The position numbers and the translations under genes are program-made. Source: Streptomyces sp. B21-105 (GTDB lineage: Bacteria; Actinomycetota; Actinomycetes; Streptomycetales; Streptomycetaceae). Taken from it: a stretch of DNA of 64,000 nucleotides. Under the pieces are notes generated by a model that did not search any database, was not told the DNA's origin, and was given only the letters and a program-made list of their open reading frames with translations. The stretch covers positions 4,898,001 to 4,962,000 of the forward strand of contig NZ_JARUMJ010000001.1 of assembly GCF_036898465.1 (NCBI RefSeq), given 5' to 3'. This document shows, in pieces, positions 49,958-59,120 of this stretch (its first letter is position 1; each line of letters begins with the position of its first letter).

Positions 49958-51796
49958 ATGGCACGTGCGGTCGGCATCGACCTGGGCACAACCAACTCCG
50001 TCGTCAGCGTTCTGGAGGGCGGCGAGCCCACCGTCATCACCAACGCCGAGGGTGCCAGGACCACGCCGTCCGTCGTCGCCTTCGCGAAGAACGGTGAAGT
50101 CCTCGTGGGTGAGGTCGCGAAGCGGCAGGCGGTCACGAACGTGGACCGGACCATCCGTTCCGTGAAGCGCCACATGGGCACGGACTGGACCATCGAGCTG
50201 GACGGGAAGAACTTCAACCCGCAGCAGATGAGCGCCTTCATCCTGCAGAAGCTCAAGCGCGACGCGGAGGCCTACCTGGGCGAGAAGGTGGCCGACGCGG
50301 TCATCACCGTCCCGGCGTACTTCAACGACTCCGAGCGCCAGGCGACGAAGGAAGCCGGCGAGATCGCCGGCCTCAACGTCCTGCGCATCGTCAACGAGCC
50401 CACCGCGGCCGCGCTCGCGTACGGCCTCGACAAGGACGACCAGACGATCCTCGTCTTCGACCTCGGCGGCGGCACCTTCGACGTGTCCCTCCTGGAGATC
50501 GGTGACGGCGTCGTCGAGGTGAAGGCCACCAACGGTGACAACCACCTCGGCGGCGACGACTGGGACCAGAGGGTCGTCGACTACCTGGTGCAGCAGTTCA
50601 AGGCCGGCCACGGCGTGGACCTCGCCAAGGACAAGATGGCGCTGCAGCGTCTGCGCGAGGCCGCCGAGAAGGCGAAGATCGAGCTGTCCTCGTCCACCGA
50701 GACCTCGATCAACCTGCCCTACATCACGGCGTCCGCCGAGGGCCCGCTGCACCTGGACGAGAAGCTCACCCGCGCCCAGTTCCAGCAGCTGACGGCCGAC
50801 CTGCTGGAGCGCTGCAAGACGCCGTTCCACAACGTCATCAAGGACGCCGGCATCAACCTCTCCGAGATCGACCACGTCGTTCTCGTCGGCGGTTCGACCC
50901 GCATGCCCGCCGTCGCCGAGCTCGTCAAGGAGCTGACCGGCGGTCAGGACGCCAACAAGGGCGTGAACCCGGACGAGGTCGTCGCCATCGGCGCCGCGCT
51001 CCAGGCCGGTGTCCTCAAGGGCGAGGTCAAGGACGTCCTGCTCCTCGACGTCACCCCGCTGTCCCTCGGCATCGAGACCAAGGGCGGCATCATGACCAAG
51101 CTGATCGAGCGCAACACCACGATCCCGACGAAGCGTTCGGAGATCTTCACGACGGCCGAGGACAACCAGCCGTCGGTGCAGATCCAGGTCTACCAGGGTG
51201 AGCGCGAGATCGCGGCCTACAACAAGAAGCTCGGCATGTTCGAGCTGACCGGTCTGCCGCCGGCGCCCCGCGGCGTCCCGCAGATCGAGGTCGCCTTCGA
51301 CATCGACGCCAACGGCATCATGCACGTGACCGCGAAGGACCTCGGCACGGGCAAGGAGCAGAAGATGACCGTCACCGGCGGCTCCTCGCTGCCGAAGGAC
51401 GAGGTCGACCGCATGCGCCAGGAGGCCGAGCAGTACGCGGACGAGGACCACCGCCGCCGCGAGGCCGCCGAGGCCCGCAACCAGGGCGAGCAGCTCGTCT
51501 ACCAGACGGAGAAGTTCCTCAAGGACAACGAGGACAAGGTCCCCGGCGAGGTCAAGACCGAGGTCGAGGCCGCCGTCGAGGAGCTGAAGGCCGCGCTCAA
51601 GGGCGAGGACACCGCCGAGATCCGCACGGCCACCGAGAAGGTCGCCGCGGTCTCGCAGAAGGTCGGCCAGGCCATGTACGCCGACGCCCAGGCCGCGCCC
51701 GGCGCCGACGCCCCGCACGGTGACGCCCCGAAGGCCGACGACGACGTCGTGGACGCCGAGATCGTGGACGACGAGCGCAAGGACGGTGCCGCGTGA
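49958..51796 (+). CDS. dnaK: Molecular chaperone DnaK (Hsp70)
   Basis: A 612-residue Hsp70. The actin-like ATPase domain begins [21 protein letters not shown] and includes [22 protein letters not shown] and [19 protein letters not shown]; the substrate-binding domain and helical lid follow, with an acidic end ([15 protein letters not shown]). It folds nascent and damaged proteins with DnaJ and GrpE, and with HspR it forms the heat-shock feedback. First gene of a four-gene operon under HAIR control. Confidence 0.98.
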   Translation: MARAVGIDLGTTNSVVSVLEGGEPTVITNAEGARTTPSVVAFAKNGEVLVGEVAKRQAVTNVDRTIRSVKRHMGTDWTIELDGKNFNPQQMSAFILQKLKRDAEAYLGEKVADAVITVPAYFNDSERQATKEAGEIAGLNVLRIVNEPTAAALAYGLDKDDQTILVFDLGGGTFDVSLLEIGDGVVEVKATNGDNHLGGDDWDQRVVDYLVQQFKAGHGVDLAKDKMALQRLREAAEKAKIELSSSTETSINLPYITASAEGPLHLDEKLTRAQFQQLTADLLERCKTPFHNVIKDAGINLSEIDHVVLVGGSTRMPAVAELVKELTGGQDANKGVNPDEVVAIGAALQAGVLKGEVKDVLLLDVTPLSLGIETKGGIMTKLIERNTTIPTKRSEIFTTAEDNQPSVQIQVYQGEREIAAYNKKLGMFELTGLPPAPRGVPQIEVAFDIDANGIMHVTAKDLGTGKEQKMTVTGGSSLPKDEVDRMRQEAEQYADEDHRRREAAEARNQGEQLVYQTEKFLKDNEDKVPGEVKTEVEAAVEELKAALKGEDTAEIRTATEKVAAVSQKVGQAMYADAQAAPGADAPHGDAPKADDDVVDAEIVDDERKDGAA

Positions 51797-52449
51797 CGGA
51801 GGAGACCCCGGGCTTCGAGGAGAAGCCCGACGTCCCCTCCGGCGCCACCCCTGAAGACGCCGAGCCGAAGGCCGCCTCCTCGTCCGCTCCGGCGGACGGG
51901 GCGGCCCCGGCCGGGGACGCGAACCAGACAGCCGGTCTCGTGGCCCAGCTGGACCAGGTGCGCACCGCCCTCGGCGAGCGCACCGCCGACCTCCAGCGCC
52001 TCCAGGCCGAGTACCAGAACTACCGCCGCCGGGTCGAGCGCGACCGGATCGCGGTCAAGGAGATCGCCGTCGCGAACCTCCTGACCGAGCTCCTGCCCGT
52101 GCTCGACGACATCGGCCGCGCGCGGGAGCACGGTGAGTTCGTCGGCGGCTTCAAGTCGGTGGGCGAATCGCTGGAGACCGTCGCGGCGAAGATGGGCCTG
52201 CAGCAGTTCGGCAAGGAAGGCGAGCCCTTCGACCCGACGATCCACGAAGCCCTGATGCACAGTTACGCGCCCGACGTCACCGAGACGACGTGCGTGGCGA
52301 TTCTGCAGCCGGGGTATCGGATCGGCGAGCGCACCATCCGTCCCGCGCGGGTGGCCGTCGCCGAGCCGCAGCCCGGCGCGCAGGCGGCGAAGGGCGACGA
52401 GGCGGAGGCGGGCGACGACAAGGAGAGCGGTGGCCCGGACGAGGGCTGA
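51793..52449 (+). CDS. grpE: Nucleotide exchange factor GrpE
   Basis: A 218-residue protein. An acidic disordered leader and a long coiled coil ([40 protein letters not shown]) precede the beta domain ([45 protein letters not shown]). It exchanges ADP on DnaK. The GTG overlaps the dnaK stop by 4 bp. Confidence 0.97.
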   Translation: MTEETPGFEEKPDVPSGATPEDAEPKAASSSAPADGAAPAGDANQTAGLVAQLDQVRTALGERTADLQRLQAEYQNYRRRVERDRIAVKEIAVANLLTELLPVLDDIGRAREHGEFVGGFKSVGESLETVAAKMGLQQFGKEGEPFDPTIHEALMHSYAPDVTETTCVAILQPGYRIGERTIRPARVAVAEPQPGAQAAKGDEAEAGDDKESGGPDEG

Positions 52450-52488
52450 GCTTGATCGGATGAGCGGACGGAAGGAGGGACGTCGAGG

Positions 52489-53664
52489 ATGAGCACCAAG
52501 GACTTCATCGAGAAGGACTTCTACAAGGTCCTCGGCGTCCCCAAGGACGCCACCGAGGCCGAGATCAAGAAGGCGTACCGGAAACTCGCCCGCGAGTACC
52601 ACCCGGACGCCAACAAGGGCAACGTCAAGGCGGAGGAGCGCTTCAAGGAGATCTCCGAGGCGAACGACGTCCTCGGCGACCCCAAGAAGCGCAAGGAGTA
52701 CGACGAGGCGCGCGCCCTCTTCGGCAACGGCGGCTTCCGCCCGGGCCCGGGCGCGGGCGGCTCCTTCAACTTCGACCTGGGCGACCTCTTCGGAGGCGGC
52801 GCTCAGGGCGGCGGCGCCCAGGGCGGCTTCGGCGGCGGCATCGGGGACGTGTTCGGCGGCCTGTTCAACCGCGGCGGTGCGGGCACGACCCGCACCCAGC
52901 CCCGGCGCGGTCAGGACATCGACACCGAGGTCACGCTCACCTTCACGGAGGCGATCGAGGGCGCGACCGTCCCGCTGCGGATGTCCTCACAGGCCCCGTG
53001 CAAGGCGTGCTCGGGTACGGGCGACAAGAACGGCACACCGCGCGTGTGCCCGACCTGCGTCGGCACCGGCCAGGTGGCCCGGGGTTCGGGCGGCGGCTTC
53101 TCGCTGACCGACCCCTGCCCCGACTGCAAGGGCCGCGGCCTGATCGCCGAGCACCCCTGCCTGGACTGCAAGGGCAGCGGCCGCGCCAAGTCCTCGCGGA
53201 CCATGCAGGTCCGCATCCCCGCAGGGGTCACGGACAGCCAGCGCATCCGCCTGCGGGGCAAGGGCGGTCCGGGCGAGCGCGGCGGTCCGTCGGGCGACCT
53301 CTACGTCGTCGTGCACGTCGGCGCCCACCCGGTGTTCGGCCGCAAGGACGACAACCTGACGGTGACCGTGCCGGTGACGTTCACCGAGGCGGCCCTCGGC
53401 GGCGAGGTCAAGGTGCCCACGCTCGGCGGCCCGGCGCTGACCCTGAAACTCCCGCCCGGCACGCCCAACGGCCGCACCATGCGGGCGCGCGGCAAGGGCG
53501 CGGTCCGTAAGGACGGCACCCGCGGCGACCTGCTGGTCACCGTCGAGGTGAGTGTCCCGAAGGACCTGTCGGGGAAGGCTCGTGACGCACTGGAGGCGTA
53601 TCGCGAGGCGACCGCGGGCGAGGATCCGCGGGCGGAGCTGTTCGAGGCCGCGAAGGGAGCTTGA
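52489..53664 (+). CDS. dnaJ: Co-chaperone DnaJ (Hsp40)
   Basis: A 391-residue type A DnaJ: J domain with the HPD motif (YHPDANKG), Gly/Phe-rich linker (residues about 80-140), four CxxCxGxG zinc motifs (CKACSGTG, CPTCVGTG, CPDCKGRG, CLDCKGSG) and C-terminal substrate domains. It delivers clients and stimulates DnaK ATPase. GGAAGGAGGG precedes the ATG, and 39 bp separate it from grpE. Confidence 0.97.
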   Translation: MSTKDFIEKDFYKVLGVPKDATEAEIKKAYRKLAREYHPDANKGNVKAEERFKEISEANDVLGDPKKRKEYDEARALFGNGGFRPGPGAGGSFNFDLGDLFGGGAQGGGAQGGFGGGIGDVFGGLFNRGGAGTTRTQPRRGQDIDTEVTLTFTEAIEGATVPLRMSSQAPCKACSGTGDKNGTPRVCPTCVGTGQVARGSGGGFSLTDPCPDCKGRGLIAEHPCLDCKGSGRAKSSRTMQVRIPAGVTDSQRIRLRGKGGPGERGGPSGDLYVVVHVGAHPVFGRKDDNLTVTVPVTFTEAALGGEVKVPTLGGPALTLKLPPGTPNGRTMRARGKGAVRKDGTRGDLLVTVEVSVPKDLSGKARDALEAYREATAGEDPRAELFEAAKGA

Positions 53665-53669
53665 GAGTG

Positions 53670-54125
53670 ATGGACGGCCGTCGGCGTAACCCGTATGAAC
53701 TGACTCAGGAGACCCCGGTCTACGTCATCTCGGTGGCGGCCCAGCTCTCCGGTCTGCACCCGCAGACGCTGCGTCAGTACGACCGTCTTGGCCTGGTCTC
53801 TCCCGACCGCACCGCCGGCCGGGGCCGCCGCTACTCGGCCCGTGACATCGAACTGCTGCGCACCGTCCAGCAGTTGTCGCAGGACGAGGGCATCAACCTG
53901 GCCGGCATCAAGCGGATCATTGAGCTGGAGAACCAGGTCGCCGCGCTCCAGGCCAGGGCCGCGGAACTGGAGGCCGCGCTGGACGGCGCGGCGGCGGCCA
54001 TGCAGCAGCGGGAGGCCGCGGTGCACGCCTCCTACCGGCGGGACCTGGTGCCGTACCAGGAGGTGCAGCAGACCAGCGCGCTGGTGGTCTGGCGGCCGAA
54101 GCGGCAGCAGCAGAAGTCCGACTGA
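53670..54125 (+). CDS. hspR: Heat-shock repressor HspR (MerR family)
   Basis: A 151-residue MerR-type repressor. The helix-turn-helix with wings (VYVISVAAQLSGLHPQTLRQYDRLGLVSPDRTAGRGRRYSARDIELLRTVQQLSQDEGINLAGIKRIIELENQ) and a coiled-coil C-terminus match Streptomyces HspR nearly throughout. It binds HAIR sites together with DnaK and represses dnaK and clpB. It begins at ATG 5 bp after dnaJ. HAIR boxes upstream of dnaK and clpB in this window are its probable targets. Confidence 0.96.
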   Translation: MDGRRRNPYELTQETPVYVISVAAQLSGLHPQTLRQYDRLGLVSPDRTAGRGRRYSARDIELLRTVQQLSQDEGINLAGIKRIIELENQVAALQARAAELEAALDGAAAAMQQREAAVHASYRRDLVPYQEVQQTSALVVWRPKRQQQKSD

Positions 54126-54143
54126 GACGCACCGCGAGGCACG

Positions 54144-54178
54144 GATCGGGGCCCGGAGGTTTCCTCCGGGCCCCGATC
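54144..54178 (+). terminator. Terminator of the dnaK operon
   Basis: A perfect 16-bp stem GATCGGGGCCCGGAGG/CCTCCGGGCCCCGATC with a TTT loop, 18 bp after the hspR stop. Confidence 0.88.
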
Positions 54179-55099
54179 TCGTGCACCGGTGGGTCACCGG
54201 TGAGGTCCCGGCTGCTGTCCGTGCCAGTTCCCGGGCGGGCCCTGGGTCCAGTCACCGCCACCGCCACCGCCACTGGCACCGGGGTGCTGCGGCTACCACT
54301 GCGGCTGTCCCTGCGACGGTTGCTGCGGTTGCTGCGGGGTGGGCCGCGGGCGCATAAGAGTGCTGAGGCGCGGCGCGGCGGGGTACGGGTGCTGTGGCGC
54401 GGGGTGTGCGGTGCCGGAAAGGCGACCGTGCCGTCGCCGACGGACAGCTCCCGGCACACCAGGGTCTGCGTCAGGTCGACGACGATGACCGGCCGGTCCT
54501 GGAGCGCGGAGGCGCCGAAGACGGTGAGGAAGCCCTCGCGGCCGCGCTGGCCGCCGTCGATGCCGGCGCGGCGCGTGACGTCGTCCCGGATCGGCTGGAG
54601 CACGGTCAGTTCGGCGCCGGTGGGCGGACGCGTCTTGAACAGCAGCCTCGCGAGGCCGCGGCGCGCCGCGAAGGGTGCAGACCGGCCAGGGAAGCATCGG
54701 CAGCGACGACTGGTGCGTCGTCCTGAAGAAGACCGACTAGGACCGAGCCGGTTGCCGAGCCGGTTGCCGAGGGGCTGCCGAGGGGCTGCCGACGTCTTCG
54801 GGAGTTCTCGGCTCCCCTCGCCGGCCTTCGCCGCCCCTCGCCGGCCCGCCGCGGTCCGTGTCGGCCGGGTCGTTCCTTGAGCCCGGCCTTGGACCGATTT
54901 GTCCGGTCAGACCTTTTCAGGGCCTCCGCTTCGTCTCCATGTGTCTTCACGTCCTGAGCGCAGTGTGACGTTGCTCCTTCGTTAAGCGGTTCTGCTTGAC
55001 GGCGGCGGCCGCCGCCGCGTTGGCTGCACAGATACCCGGGTCACCAATGCCGCACCCCGGTCCGCAACGCCCCGAACGCACCTGAAGTGAGCACCCGAA
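54179..55099. other. Stretch without a confidently assigned gene
   Basis: Reading frames on both strands are long but low in coding character. On the minus strand GAELTVLQPIRDDVTRRAGI and GFLTVFGASALQDRPVIVVDLTQTLVCRELSVGDGTVAF look protein-like (about 54620-54400) but have no clear start and end in Ser/Arg-rich low complexity. On the plus strand TGQGSIGSDDWCVVLKKTD-stop (about 54684-54740) also looks protein-like. A degraded gene on one strand is likely; I cannot decide which. Confidence 0.35.
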
Positions 55100-56209
55100 A
55101 TGCGTCGTATCGCCATAGCTTGTGTCGCCTCCGCGATGTCCCTCTCACTCGCCGGGTGCGGGATGCTGGGGGCCTCGGAGAAGACCAGCAGCGCGACACC
55201 GACGCGGACCAACGCGATCACTGTGGGTGTACTGATGCCGGAGGAGACGAACACCCGGTACGCGGAGTTCGACTACCCGATCATCAAGAGGAAGGTCGCC
55301 GCGCTCACGGACAACCAGGGCAGGACCGACTACGCCAACGCCGCCTCGGACGAGAAGACCCAGGACCGGCAGATGCAGAAGATGATCGACGACAAGGTCG
55401 ACATCATTCTGCTGGACGCCGTCGACGCGAAGGCGATCGCGCCCATGGTGAAGAAGGCCAAGGAGGCGAATATTCCGGTCATCGCCTATGACCGTCTCGC
55501 CGAGGGCCCGATCGACGCGTACGTCTCCTTCGACAACGAGCTCGTCGGCGAGGTGCAGGGGCGCACCCTTGTCGAGGCCATCGCCAACGCCGACACCTCC
55601 GACAAGATCGTCATGGTGAACGGCTCGCCCGCCGACCCGAACGCCGCCCAGTTCAAGGAGGGCGCGCTCAGCGAGCTCAACGGCAGGGTCACGATCGCGA
55701 AGTCGTACGACACCGACAAGTGGAGCCCCGACGTCGCCCAGGCGAACATGACGAAGGCGATCGCGGCGATCGGCAAGGACGACATCGCCGGCGTCTACTC
55801 CGCCAACGACGCCATGGCCGGCGGCATCATCAAGGCCCTGGAGGCGGCCGGCGTCAAGGACGGCGACCTGCCCCCGATCACCGGTCAGGACGCCGAACTG
55901 CCGGCCGTGCAGCGGATCATCACCGGCGAACAGTTCATGAGCGTCTACAAGCCCTACCCGGCCATGGCCGAGGCCGCCGCCGAGGCCGCCGTCGCCAAGG
56001 TCCAGGGCCGTGACCTCCAGTTCGAGGCCCTCACCCGTGACACCGTCGACAGCCCGACCGACAAGGCGATTCCGGCCAAGCTGGTCACGGTGGTCGCGCT
56101 GACGAAGAAGAACATCAAGCAGACCGTCATCGCGGACGGCATCTACAAGGTCTCCGACATCTGCACCGCCAAGTACAAGGCCGCCTGCCAGGCCCTCAAC
56201 CTGGCCTGA
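55100..56209 (+). CDS. Sugar ABC transporter substrate-binding lipoprotein (XylF-like)
   Basis: A 369-residue lipoprotein with lipobox LSLAGCG (Cys at about residue 20), followed by a type I periplasmic-binding fold: ITVGVLMPEETNTRYAEFDYPIIKRKV, DDKVDIILLDAVDAKAIAPMVKKAKEANIPVIAYDRLAEG, VYSANDAMAGGIIKALEAAGVKDGDLPPITGQDAE and the end VSDICTAKYKAACQALNLA. This resembles xylose/ribose binding proteins. No permease or ATPase gene follows, so it is an orphan component here or works with a transporter encoded elsewhere. Confidence 0.9.
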   Translation: MRRIAIACVASAMSLSLAGCGMLGASEKTSSATPTRTNAITVGVLMPEETNTRYAEFDYPIIKRKVAALTDNQGRTDYANAASDEKTQDRQMQKMIDDKVDIILLDAVDAKAIAPMVKKAKEANIPVIAYDRLAEGPIDAYVSFDNELVGEVQGRTLVEAIANADTSDKIVMVNGSPADPNAAQFKEGALSELNGRVTIAKSYDTDKWSPDVAQANMTKAIAAIGKDDIAGVYSANDAMAGGIIKALEAAGVKDGDLPPITGQDAELPAVQRIITGEQFMSVYKPYPAMAEAAAEAAVAKVQGRDLQFEALTRDTVDSPTDKAIPAKLVTVVALTKKNIKQTVIADGIYKVSDICTAKYKAACQALNLA

Positions 56210-56675
56210 CGCACCGGCCAACGCCCGCGACCCGCGGGACCCCGCGAAGACTCCGGAGTTCCACGAAGACCTCGCAGGCGGAGTTCCGCGAAGGCCTCGG
56301 AGAGAAGACCACCGGCTCGGCGCGCCTACCGCGCCGGGCCGGTGTCCGTGTTCCCCCGTATCCCTCGTATCCCCCTCGTGGTGCCCCCGTGATGCCCCCT
56401 CGGGCTGCCCGGCCGGACTCCCCCGTGGCCCGGCCGGGTCGGTTCTGCCTCCCCCGTGTGCGACGCACCCGAGGGGAAGCGGAATCAACGATGCACCGCC
56501 GCAGGCGTCCTGCACCACCGTCAGCTTGTTGCAACGTGAGGGGAGGAGGCCGGGAGAAAATCGCACAGACGGGTGGTTTTTCCAGCCTTCGGCCGGAGGA
56601 GCCGTGTTGCGGACCTGGTCCGGGCCGCGCATAGTTGCGCTCCGGAAGCGGCGTACGGCGGGGGTGAGATGCGCG
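56210..56675. other. Intergenic region with terminator and promoter
   Basis: It holds the terminator at 56311-56343 and then the upstream region of the first LuxR gene; no gene is evident. Short GAGTTCC and GCGAAGGCCTCGG/ACGAAGACCTCGC repeats occur in the first part. Confidence 0.4.
56311..56343 (+). terminator. Terminator after the binding-protein gene
   Basis: ACCGGCTCGGCGCG pairs with CGCGCCGGGCCGGT (13 of 14 positions) around a CCTAC loop, 100 bp after the stop. Confidence 0.75.
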
Positions 56676-57986
56676 ATGGCCAGGCACGGGGCAAAGGAGC
56701 ATCCACACGGCGCCGACCGACTGTGCGAGGCCGGGGATCGCGTGTATTCCCGGGCCGTACGGCGCGGTCGGGTGGCGCGTACCGACTCGGAGGCGGTTCC
56801 CTGCCTCCTGGAGCTGGCCCTCCTGCACCCCGACCCCGACGACATGGACTGGCTGGTACCGACCTCCCCGCAGGAGGTCATGACCCGTCTGCTGCGCGGG
56901 GTCTACGACGAGGTGAGCGCCGGTCAACGGCGGATGGGCTCGGCGGTCGCCGCCTTCGAGTGGTACGCCGGTCTGGGCAGTTCCGCGCGCGGCACCGGCG
57001 CAGGCGAGGGCGCGGCGATCCGCGTCCTGGACGGCGACTCCCGCATCCAGGCCGCCCTCGACGCGGCGACCGAGGCGTGCACGACCGAGGTGCTCACCGT
57101 GCAGCCCGGCGGCATCCGGCGTGAACACGAGCTGTCGGAGGGACTGCACCGTGCCCTGGAGTTGCGCGGCCGTGGCGTGCGCATGCGGGACCTCTACAAC
57201 CACGTCGCCCGGCACGGCCAGGGTCTGCTCAACTACCTGGAGCTGATGGGCGACACGGTCGAGGCCCGCACCCTGGACGAGGTCATCGACCGGCTGATCC
57301 TCTTCGACCGGACGGTCGCCTTCATCCCCGCCAACACCGACCGCACCATGGCCCTGGAGCTGCGCCACCCGGCCCTGATCTCCTACCTGGTGACGGTCTT
57401 CGAACGGCTCTGGCGGCTGGCCGTCCCGCTGACCGCTCCGCTTCCCGACACCCGGATCGAGGGCATCTCGCTCCGAGAGCAGTCCATCGCCGCGCTGCTG
57501 GCGGAGGGCCACCAGGACGCGGTGATCGCCGAGCGGCTCGGCATCAGCGTCCGCACCTGCCGGGCCCACATCGCCCGCCTCTCGGAGACGCTGGGCGCGG
57601 CGAGCCGGACCCAACTGGGCGTGCGCATCGCCCAGGTGGGCCTCGACGGTCCGTCGGAAGAGGACGCGAGGGGCCCGCGGGAGAGCGGGTCGTCGGACGG
57701 GGCGGCGGAGAACGCCCCGCACGGGGTGGCGGAGACGGTCGTTTCGGGCCCACCGGCCCCCTCACCGGACGCCGCTCCGGTTCCGTCACCGGCCCCCTCA
57801 CCGGACGCCGCTCCGGTTCCGTCACCGCCGCCGTCATCGGACGCCGCTCCGGCCCCCTCGCAGCGGCCCTCGTCGCCGCCCTCGCAGGCCGCCGCTCCGG
57901 CTATCGCTCCGGTTCCTCCTCCTGCTCGGGCCCCTGGGCCCGGTTCCGGCGCTGGTCCCGGTCGAGGATCCCCGACTGCCCGATGA
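56676..57986 (+). CDS. LuxR-type regulator, paralogue A
   Basis: A 436-residue protein. An N-terminal region starts HPHGADRLCEAGDRVYSRAVRRGRVARTDSEAVPCLLELALLHPDPDD. A central TrmB-like effector domain has EVLTVQPGG and ARTLDEVIDRLILFDRTVAFIPANTDRTMALELRHPALISYLVTVFERLW. The C-terminal LuxR helix-turn-helix is REQSIAALLAEGHQDAVIAERLGISVRTCRAHIARLSETLGAASRTQLGVRIAQ. An additional Ser/Pro/Ala tail of about 100 residues contains 36-bp DNA repeats. The two genes downstream encode homologues. Its 3' end overlaps the convergent paralogue by 86 bp. Confidence 0.85.
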   Translation: MARHGAKEHPHGADRLCEAGDRVYSRAVRRGRVARTDSEAVPCLLELALLHPDPDDMDWLVPTSPQEVMTRLLRGVYDEVSAGQRRMGSAVAAFEWYAGLGSSARGTGAGEGAAIRVLDGDSRIQAALDAATEACTTEVLTVQPGGIRREHELSEGLHRALELRGRGVRMRDLYNHVARHGQGLLNYLELMGDTVEARTLDEVIDRLILFDRTVAFIPANTDRTMALELRHPALISYLVTVFERLWRLAVPLTAPLPDTRIEGISLREQSIAALLAEGHQDAVIAERLGISVRTCRAHIARLSETLGAASRTQLGVRIAQVGLDGPSEEDARGPRESGSSDGAAENAPHGVAETVVSGPPAPSPDAAPVPSPAPSPDAAPVPSPPPSSDAAPAPSQRPSSPPSQAAAPAIAPVPPPARAPGPGSGAGPGRGSPTAR

Positions 57987-59055
57987 GGTAGCCGAGTTGG
58001 GCGCGGCTCTCGCTGCCGAGGGTGGCGGCGAGCTTGGCGATGTGGACGCGCGCGGTGCGGATGTTCATGCCGAGGCGGTCGGCGATGACGGCGTCGGTGT
58101 GGCCCTCGACGAGAAGCGCCGCGATGGCCTGCTGCCGGGGCGTGACGCCGCCCCGGGACATCCGGTGCACCGCCTGCGGGTACATCGGGAGGGCCAGCCG
58201 CCAGAGCCGGTCGAAGGTGGTGGTGAAGTAGGTGAGGAGGGCGGGGTGGCGGACTTCCAGGGCCAGCCGGCCGTCCTCGCCGGCGGGGATGAAGGCGACC
58301 GTGCCGTCGATGACGATGAGGCGGTCGGTGACCTCGTCGAGGGTGCGGGCCTCGGCGTCCCCGCGGAGCTGCTCGTAGCGGGCCAGGACCAGCGGCTGGT
58401 GGCGCTGGGTGTGCTGGTAGAGGGTGCGGATGCGGCAGCCCCGGTCGAGCAGTGCCTGGTCGCGGTCCATGGCGACGGGCTGCGCCCGCTCGCCGCGCGG
58501 GCCGCTGTAGTGGACGTGCGGCTGGATGCAGAGCACCTCGCTCGTCGCCTCGGCCATCGCCTCGGTGATGGCCTCGTTGATCAGCTCCGTGCCGCTGAGG
58601 ATCCGCAGCGAGGCGGGGTCGGAGGGCGCGGCGCTCCGTCCGTCGATGTGCATCAGGGGTGCGAAGAGCGTCGACAGACGTTCCTCACGGCGTCGTTCGT
58701 CGGCGATCCGGGCTCCCGAGGCGCGCAGCAGCCGGTGCAGGGCGACGGCCGGGGCCACGGGCTCGAGTTGGGCCAGGTCGTCCACGGTGGGGTGGAGCAG
58801 GCCGTGGGAGAGCAGGCACGGGGCCGCCGTCCTGGCCTCCTCGGTCTTGACGCGTCCGCGGCGGAGGGCCTGTTCGTAGAGCCGTGTGCCGGCGGCGCAC
58901 AGGTCCTCCACGCCGTGGTCGGGGTGCGGCGGCGCGCTCACTGCGGTGCTCCCTGCGGTGTTTCCAGAAGTGCTTGCTGCGGTGTCCCCTGTAATGCTTC
59001 CCGCAACGCTTCCTGCGGACGCCCGGCGTGCGGGTCCCGGCCCGTCGCCGTGCAC
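57901..59055 (-). CDS. LuxR-type regulator, paralogue B
   Basis: A 384-residue homologue with the same domain order: DHGVEDLCAAGTRLYEQALRRGRVKTEEARTAAPCLLSHGLLH, EVLCIQPHVHYSG, ARTLDEVTDRLIVIDGTVAFIPAGEDGRLALEVRHPALLTYFTTTFDRLWRLALPM and the helix-turn-helix QQAIAALLVEGHTDAVIADRLGMNIRTARVHIAKLAATLGSESRAQLGYLIGQSG. It starts at GTG with GGAGG 4 nt upstream; the first 45 residues are a Ser/Thr/Ala-rich leader. It is convergent with and overlaps the tail of paralogue A. Confidence 0.86.
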   Translation of the reverse strand: MHGDGPGPARRASAGSVAGSITGDTAASTSGNTAGSTAVSAPPHPDHGVEDLCAAGTRLYEQALRRGRVKTEEARTAAPCLLSHGLLHPTVDDLAQLEPVAPAVALHRLLRASGARIADERRREERLSTLFAPLMHIDGRSAAPSDPASLRILSGTELINEAITEAMAEATSEVLCIQPHVHYSGPRGERAQPVAMDRDQALLDRGCRIRTLYQHTQRHQPLVLARYEQLRGDAEARTLDEVTDRLIVIDGTVAFIPAGEDGRLALEVRHPALLTYFTTTFDRLWRLALPMYPQAVHRMSRGGVTPRQQAIAALLVEGHTDAVIADRLGMNIRTARVHIAKLAATLGSESRAQLGYLIGQSGILDRDQRRNRAQGPEQEEEPER

Positions 59056-59120
59056 GGTTCCTCCGGGCCGTATCGGTGCTCCGGTGTCGTCATGCGTGAC
59101 CTTTGTTCTTCAGGCGGACG

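Noticed and set aside
49781..51718. Long minus-strand reading frame opposite dnaK
   Set aside because: Antisense artefact of third-position GC bias; dnaK is unmistakable on the plus strand.
54200..54950. Overlapping plus and minus reading frames after hspR as real genes
   Set aside because: Neither has a start with a ribosome-binding site together with consistent composition; protein-like bits occur on both strands, so only a non-assigned stretch is reported.
57760..57860. 36-bp repeats in the LuxR paralogue A tail as an independent regulatory array
   Set aside because: They are in frame and encode the SPDAAPVPSP tail, so the coding explanation suffices.
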